Below are positions 5,829 to 10,309 of a DNA stretch of 10,309 nt, one piece after another; within the stretch, counting starts at the first letter, position 1; every line of letters starts with the position of its first letter. The stretch comes from CAYSIX01 sp964431205. GTDB taxonomy: Bacteria; Planctomycetota; Phycisphaerae; Phycisphaerales; Phycisphaeraceae. The stretch is taken from contig CAYSIX010000151.1 of NCBI GenBank assembly GCA_964431205.1, forward strand, positions 1 through 10,309, written 5' to 3'. Under the pieces are notes generated by a model. The model was given only the letters and a program-made list of their open reading frames with translations, had not been told where the DNA came from and did not search any database. A program made the translations under genes and the position numbers.

Positions 5829-6542
5829 ATGGCGAGCCGTCAGTACTCCAACTTCCTCTTCCCGCGATGGGGCAACTACCTGCTGCCGGCCTTGGTCGTG
5901 GGGGTGGTCGGCGGCGCCTTGTACGCGCCGGTGGTCGTGACGTTCGGCTTCTCGCCGACGACCCTGTTCCAGAACTACCAGCCCGAGCAGCCCGTCGAGT
6001 ACAGCCACGCCCTGCACGCCGGCCAGCTCGGCATCGACTGCCGCTACTGCCACAGCACCGTGGAGGACGCGTCCTTCGCCGCGATCCCTCACACCGAGGT
6101 GTGCATCAACTGCCACAACCCTGGCTCGGCCGCGGGCATCCGCAAGAAGAGCCCCAAGCTCGCCGAGGTCCACGAGAGCTATTCCACCGGCATGCCCATC
6201 GAGTGGACCAAGGTGAACGTGCTGCCGGACTACGCCTACTTCAATCACGCGGCTCACGTGAACAAGGGCGTGGGGTGTGTGAGCTGTCACGGCCGCGTGG
6301 ACACCATGGAGAAGGTGTACATGGCCAAGCCGCTGAGCATGAGCTGGTGCCTCGAGTGCCACCGCGAGCCGGAGAAGTTCCTGCGTCCGGTGGAAGAGGT
6401 GACGAACATGACCTGGACGCCGCCGGTGCAGGGCGGCGAGTCGCTTGCCGCGGCGCAGCTTCGGCTGGGCAAGCAGCTCAAGGAGCAGTACAACATTCGC
6501 GGGGAGACGTACATGACCAACTGCTCGACGTGTCACCGCTGA
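5829..6542 (+). CDS. actA: Alternative complex III subunit ActA, pentahaem cytochrome c
   Basis: ActA passes electrons from the quinol-oxidising core of alternative complex III toward a periplasmic carrier or an attached oxidase. The 237-residue protein has one N-terminal membrane segment (about 17-39) with no evident cleavage site, so it is probably anchored with its bulk in the periplasm. Five CXXCH haem c motifs are present: CRYCH (71-75), CINCH (92-96), CVSCH (150-154), CLECH (174-178) and CSTCH (232-236). The last lies one residue before the end. Histidines that could be distal ligands include H60, H63, H88, H140 and H143. The spacing, and the conserved-looking MPIEWTKVNVLPDYAYFNHAAH run around 122-143, fit the small pentahaem ActA type. 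The ATG has AGGA 14 bases upstream, further than ideal. It leads actB by 59 bases. Haem attachment genes are not in the window. Confidence 0.93.
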   Translation: MASRQYSNFLFPRWGNYLLPALVVGVVGGALYAPVVVTFGFSPTTLFQNYQPEQPVEYSHALHAGQLGIDCRYCHSTVEDASFAAIPHTEVCINCHNPGSAAGIRKKSPKLAEVHESYSTGMPIEWTKVNVLPDYAYFNHAAHVNKGVGCVSCHGRVDTMEKVYMAKPLSMSWCLECHREPEKFLRPVEEVTNMTWTPPVQGGESLAAAQLRLGKQLKEQYNIRGETYMTNCSTCHR

Positions 6543-6591
6543 TCGGCAGTATGGCAAGACCGACGACGGTGTGTTGAGTGGGGATTCGGCC

Positions 6592-6596
6592 GGTGA
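6592..6596 (+). promoter_or_regulatory. Ribosome-binding site that decides the actB start
   Basis: GGTGA lies five bases before ATG 6602 and matches the end of the extended Shine-Dalgarno GGAGGTGA. GTG 6578 and GTG 6593 are open in the same frame but have no comparable site, so 6602 is preferred. Confidence 0.45.
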
Positions 6597-6601
6597 ACAA
6601 C

Positions 6602-9600
6602 ATGGATGGACAAGATCGCACAACCGGCATGACCACCGACGCGACGCCCGAGGTCTCGGGGCAGGCGTATTGGCGGAGCCTCGAGGAGTACGCCGGCTCG
6701 GAGGAGCTGCAGCGCTGGCTGGCCGACGAGTTCGGCGGGTACGATCCCGACGGCGTGATGTCGATGTCGCGCCGGCGGTTCATGAAGCTGTGCGGCGCGT
6801 CGATGGCGCTGGCGGGGCTGACGGCGACCGGGTGCCGCCGCTGGCCCGAGGAGAAGCTGGTCCCGTACGCGCACCGCCCCGACGGGCATGTGCCCGGCGA
6901 GCAGCGGCACTTCGCGACGATGACCCGCCGCGGCGGCGCCGCGGTCGGCCTGCTCGTGACCAGCTACGACGGTCGACCCATCAAGGTCGAGGGCAATCCC
7001 TCCCACCCGATCTCGCGAGGGGCCACGGACGCTTTCGCCCAGGCCAGCGTCCTCGAGTTGTACGACCCGGATCGCAGCCGCGGCGTTCTGTACGGCAAGG
7101 CGGAGAAGCAGCGCAGCTCCTGGGATGCCTTCGACCAGCAGATCGCCGAGCGGCTCGAGAACGAGCACGGCGACGGGGGGTCGACGCTGGCGGTCTTGGC
7201 GCCGCCGGACGACGGGCCGTCGCGGGCCGCGATGCGCGCCGCGTTTGCCGAGCGTTTCCCCCGCGCGAGCTGGTACGAGTGGGACCCGATCAATCGCGAC
7301 CGGGAACGGACGGGGACCGAGCGGGCGTTTGGCCGGGCGCTGCGACCACATTACCACCTCGATCGCGCGCAGGTGATCGCGTGCTTTGATGCGGATTTGC
7401 TGTGGGAGCACCCCGCGGCGTTGAAGCACGCGCGGGATTGGGCCGCCGGTCGCCGATCCGCGGACAAGGGTCGGATGAACCGCCTCTACATGGCCGAATC
7501 GGCCTTCTCGATCACGGGCAGCGTGGCGGACCACCGCCTGCCGACAACGGGTGCGGCGCTGGCCGACGTCCTGCGGGCCGTGGCCGTTCGGCTCGGGGTG
7601 TCGGGCGTGACGCCGCCGGGCTCGTTGAACGGCGCCAGCGCGTTTGTCGAGGCGCTGGCGCACGACTTGTCGCAGCACGCCGGCGAGGCGCTGGTGGCCG
7701 TGGGCCCACGCCAGCCCGCCGAGGTGCACGCCCTGGCCTGGGCGATCAACGACGCGATCGGGGCGATCGGCCGGACTGTCACGTTCACCGAGGAGCCCGC
7801 CGACGATCGGCCCACCAACCTCGAAGACATCCGGAATCTGGCCGACCGCATCTCCGGCAACGGCGTCAAAACGCTTGTGATCCTCGGCGGAAACCCGGTG
7901 TACGACGCGCCGGCCGACCTGGAATTCGCCGAGCGGCTCGGCCGCGTCGAGTGCGCGATCCACCTGGGCCTGTACGTCAACGAAACCGCGATGCGCTGCC
8001 TCTGGCACCTGCCCGAGGCGCACGAGCTGGAGAGCTGGTCCGACGGTCGGGCGTGGGACGGGACGGTCAGCGTGCAGCAGCCGCTGATCTACCCCTTGTT
8101 CAACGGGCGGTCCTCGATCGAGCTGCTCGCCCGCCTGGCCGACCACTCGACCACCGAAGGCAGCGAGATCGTGCGACAGACCGCGGGCGAATACCTCGGC
8201 GCGGACGCGAGCCGCACCGCCTGGCAGGAGGCGCTGCGCGAGGGCGTGGTGGCCGGTTCGGCGTACGAGACGGTACGCCCGACGCTGCGGTCGGCCGCGG
8301 CGTCGGCGCTCGGCGGAGCGGCGGAGCGTTCGACCGAGGCCGGATTCGAGCTGGAGTTCCGGCCCGACCACAGCGTCTTTGACGGGCGGCTGGCCAACAG
8401 CGGGTGGATGCAGGAGACGCCCGATCCGCTGACCAAGCTGACCTGGGACAACGCGGCGCTGATCAACATCGAGGACGCTCGGGAGCTGAACCTGAGCAAC
8501 GGTGATCTGGTGCGCATCACCGTGGGCGATCGCGAGCTGGTGATCGCGGCGTACCTGATGCCGGGCCAGGCGAAGCGGACGGTGTCGCTGCCGCTGGGCT
8601 ACGGTCGGGAAGGCGCGGGCCACGTCGGGCGGCGTGTCGGATTCAACACCTACACGTTGCGGACGACGGATCATCTGGATCGGGCCTCGGGCGCGACGCT
8701 GAGCCGTGCCGGCGGGCGTTATCGCCTGGCGATGACGCAGAATCATCACCTGATCGACCACGTTGGCCGCCTGGCGACGGAGAATCGCGTTGGTGAGCAC
8801 GGCGAGAGCGGCACGATCGTGCACGAGGCGTCGTTGCAGGACTACGAGCGATCGGGCGCCAAGGCGTTCCCCGGACCGCACGGGGACGTGCACCTGCAGC
8901 TCTACAACGCGCCGTTGGTAGGCGAGCCGAAGCGTCCCGGCGGGCCACAGTTGTTCAACGAGCCGCACGCCTGGGGCATGACGATCGACATGAACGCCTG
9001 CATCGGCTGCAACGCGTGTGTGGTCGCCTGCCAGGCGGAAAACAACATCGCGGTGGTCGGCAAGGACCAGGTGCTGATGAGCCGGGAGATGCAGTGGCTG
9101 CGGATCGACCGGTATTTCAAGGGCGACCCGGCGGAATCGCCCGACGTCGTACACATGCCGATGATGTGCCAGCACTGCGAGAACGCGCCGTGCGAGCAGG
9201 TCTGCCCCGTCGCCGCGACGGTGCACGACAGCGAGGGCCTGAACACGATGGTCTACAACCGCTGCATCGGCACGCGGTACTGCTCGAACAACTGCCCCTA
9301 CAAGGTCCGGCGGTTCAATTACTTCGACTTCCACGCCAAGGACACGCGCGGCATGGCCAAGCCGTGGCTGAACATGCCCGACAACCAGCAGTGGGACGCC
9401 GACGCCTACGACCCGATCAAGCGGATGGTCTTCAACCCCGACGTGACCGTGCGGATGCGCGGCGTCATGGAGAAGTGCACCTACTGCACGCAGCGGATCG
9501 CCCGCGCCAAGATCGCCGCCAAGAACGCGTACAACCGCACGCTCACCGGCGTGGCGCGGGCCGACGAACGCCGCGAAAGCCCGCTCGTCGAGGACGGCGA

Positions 9601-9796
9601 CGTCGTCACCGCCTGTCAGCAGGCGTGCCCGACCCAGGCGATCGTCTTCGGCGACCTCAACGACGCCGACAGCCACGTGACCCGACTGCAACAGAACAAG
9701 CGCGCCTACTCGGTGCTCGACGACCTGAACACCCGCCCGCGATCGAAGTACCTGGCCAAGATCCGTAACCCGCAGGGGGAGGTGTCAGCCGGCTAA
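6602..9796 (+). CDS. actB: Alternative complex III subunit ActB, molybdopterin-like plus iron-sulfur fusion
   Basis: ActB is the large periplasmic electron-transfer subunit of alternative complex III, here 1064 residues. Near the N-terminus QAYWRSLEEYAGSEELQRWL (21-40) and SRRRFMKL (56-63) form the extended twin-arginine export signal typical of this protein. It ends in a small hydrophobic run to C78. Residues about 115-780 resemble molybdopterin oxidoreductases, including GGNPVYDAPADL (near 428) and the dinucleotide-binding-type domain at about 608-690. In characterised ActB proteins this part holds no molybdenum cofactor. The C-terminal ferredoxin part has 15 ligand-type cysteines: C800, C803, C806, C810; C856, C859, C864, C868; C888, C894, C898; C959, C962; C1005, C1009. 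Position 891 is threonine in CIGTRYC where a four-cysteine set would have cysteine. Fifteen ligands match the three [4Fe-4S] plus one [3Fe-4S] known for the complex. It lies between actA and actC. Confidence 0.94.
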   Translation: MDGQDRTTGMTTDATPEVSGQAYWRSLEEYAGSEELQRWLADEFGGYDPDGVMSMSRRRFMKLCGASMALAGLTATGCRRWPEEKLVPYAHRPDGHVPGEQRHFATMTRRGGAAVGLLVTSYDGRPIKVEGNPSHPISRGATDAFAQASVLELYDPDRSRGVLYGKAEKQRSSWDAFDQQIAERLENEHGDGGSTLAVLAPPDDGPSRAAMRAAFAERFPRASWYEWDPINRDRERTGTERAFGRALRPHYHLDRAQVIACFDADLLWEHPAALKHARDWAAGRRSADKGRMNRLYMAESAFSITGSVADHRLPTTGAALADVLRAVAVRLGVSGVTPPGSLNGASAFVEALAHDLSQHAGEALVAVGPRQPAEVHALAWAINDAIGAIGRTVTFTEEPADDRPTNLEDIRNLADRISGNGVKTLVILGGNPVYDAPADLEFAERLGRVECAIHLGLYVNETAMRCLWHLPEAHELESWSDGRAWDGTVSVQQPLIYPLFNGRSSIELLARLADHSTTEGSEIVRQTAGEYLGADASRTAWQEALREGVVAGSAYETVRPTLRSAAASALGGAAERSTEAGFELEFRPDHSVFDGRLANSGWMQETPDPLTKLTWDNAALINIEDARELNLSNGDLVRITVGDRELVIAAYLMPGQAKRTVSLPLGYGREGAGHVGRRVGFNTYTLRTTDHLDRASGATLSRAGGRYRLAMTQNHHLIDHVGRLATENRVGEHGESGTIVHEASLQDYERSGAKAFPGPHGDVHLQLYNAPLVGEPKRPGGPQLFNEPHAWGMTIDMNACIGCNACVVACQAENNIAVVGKDQVLMSREMQWLRIDRYFKGDPAESPDVVHMPMMCQHCENAPCEQVCPVAATVHDSEGLNTMVYNRCIGTRYCSNNCPYKVRRFNYFDFHAKDTRGMAKPWLNMPDNQQWDADAYDPIKRMVFNPDVTVRMRGVMEKCTYCTQRIARAKIAAKNAYNRTLTGVARADERRESPLVEDGDVVTACQQACPTQAIVFGDLNDADSHVTRLQQNKRAYSVLDDLNTRPRSKYLAKIRNPQGEVSAG

Positions 9797-9924
9797 CCTG
9801 AGTCGATGGGTGCCACGGTCGCTTGCGACCGTGCGAACCACTCTGGGGCTTCGGCACGATCGAAAGCGATTGCGGCGCCCTGAGGCAACCTCGGAACTCG
9901 GAACTCGGAACGCGAAATTCACGC
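9797..9924 (+). repeat. Repeat cluster between actB and actC: short palindrome plus 7-base tandem repeat
   Basis: CACGGTCGC (9814-9822) and GCGACCGTG (9825-9833) form a perfect nine-base hairpin with a two-base TT gap. After about 55 bases, TCGGAAC is repeated three times without a break (9891-9897, 9898-9904, 9905-9911), followed by a degenerate fourth copy that runs into GAAATTC. Neither has a T run, so a classic terminator is not supported. From memory, both resemble dispersed intergenic repeats of planctomycetes (REP-like palindromes and short A/C-rich tandem units), but copy number in this genome cannot be seen. They make the actB-actC gap (128 bases) longer than the actA-actB gap. Confidence 0.55.
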
Positions 9925-10309
9925 ATGGCCTCGATCTCGACCCAACACGACCTGCCGATCCCGCTGGACAACACGGGAGACGACCCGCGCCATCGGGCGC
10001 CGCTGGTCGTCGGGCGGAACGACTTCGCGTCGGTGACGGACAAGGTCTGCCGCCTCGCCGAACGTTGGCCCTCGCTGTGGTGGTGGATCGCGTTCATCGT
10101 CGCTGTCCACGTCTTTGGCATGCTCCAGGTGCTGATCCTGTACCTGTTCACCACGGGCGTGGGCGTTTGGGGCAACAACCAGCCGGTGTCGTGGGGCTTC
10201 CCGATCATCAACTTCGTGTTCTGGGTCGGCATCGGCCACGCCGGCACGCTGATCTCCGCGATCCTGTACCTGTTCCGGCAGAACTGGCGAACCGGGATCA
10301 ACCGCTTCG
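9925..10309 (+). CDS. actC: Alternative complex III subunit ActC, NrfD/PsrC-like (cut by window edge)
   Basis: ActC is the multi-helix membrane subunit that binds and oxidises quinol next to the iron-sulfur part of ActB. The first 128 codons are in the window and the gene runs off the right edge. After a soluble N-terminus of about 48 residues come a first membrane helix (about 52-76, LWWWIAFIVAVHVFGMLQVLILYLF with H62) and a second (about 92-117). The signature GVWGNNQPVSWGF (80-92), the FVFWVGIGHAGTLISAILYL run (98-117) and RQNWRTGINRF (118-128) are typical of this NrfD-family subunit. The ATG fits the family start, but no strong Shine-Dalgarno sequence is seen; CGGAAC of the tandem repeat lies 13 bases before it. 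It follows actB on the same strand after a repeat-bearing gap of 128 bases. The usual further subunits are expected past the edge. Confidence 0.93.
   Translation, partial: MASISTQHDLPIPLDNTGDDPRHRAPLVVGRNDFASVTDKVCRLAERWPSLWWWIAFIVAVHVFGMLQVLILYLFTTGVGVWGNNQPVSWGFPIINFVFWVGIGHAGTLISAILYLFRQNWRTGINRF

Noticed and set aside
5586..6623. N-terminal extension of the isomerase frame to 744 codons
   Set aside because: The extension runs antisense through actA, whereas the ATG at 5585 has a good ribosome-binding site and begins a signal peptide.
6533..9691. Open frame of 1052 codons on the minus strand opposite actB
   Set aside because: It is a shadow of the GC-rich actB codons. Its translation is rich in R, V, H and G with no domain, while actB has clear export, cluster and fold motifs.
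9814..9833. Intrinsic terminator after actB
   Set aside because: The hairpin is perfect but its gap is only two bases and no T run follows; actC continues the operon downstream.
9891..9911. CRISPR array
   Set aside because: The units are 7 bases and directly adjacent, with no spacers; this is a simple tandem repeat.

Overview
The window is GC-rich bacterial chromosome. It most likely comes from a planctomycete, plausibly class Phycisphaerae. That placement is an inference from three things: the start of an alternative complex III (act) operon, an AroD-AroE fusion gene, and short intergenic repeats of a kind I associate from memory with planctomycete genomes. No marker gene here fixes the taxonomy.

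Layout. Positions 1-193 (minus) hold the first 64 codons of dnaA. A 364-bp non-coding stretch (194-557) follows. It carries a convergent pair of DnaA-box sequences that also form a hairpin followed by six T on the minus strand, so it is both a candidate origin element and a candidate terminator. At 558-1511 (minus) lies a 317-residue acetyltransferase with a second, degenerate GNAT-like half. A clear sigma-70-type promoter then reads rightward into an exported protein of unknown function (1624-2259) and possibly on into a bifunctional 3-dehydroquinate dehydratase/shikimate dehydrogenase (2363-3973). Meeting these head-on is a two-gene minus-strand operon: a periplasmic parvulin-type peptidyl-prolyl isomerase (4389-5585) followed by a YraN/UPF0102 protein (3980-4378). 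Diverging from that operon, a second promoter with the same -35 hexamer and spacing drives actA (5829-6542), actB (6602-9796) and the start of actC (9925 to the window edge).

The act genes form the functional centre. ActA is a membrane-anchored pentahaem cytochrome c. ActB is a Tat-exported fusion of a molybdopterin-enzyme-like domain and a four-cluster ferredoxin domain. ActC is an NrfD/PsrC-like quinol-binding membrane protein. Together they make the core of a quinol-oxidising respiratory complex that stands in for cytochrome bc1; the remaining subunits would lie beyond the right edge. The other genes are housekeeping: replication initiation, the shikimate pathway, and envelope protein folding.

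I did not find a convincing previously undescribed system. The points most worth a second look are the DnaA-box/terminator element, the repeat cluster inserted between actB and actC, the tandem acetyltransferase, and the exported protein of unknown function.
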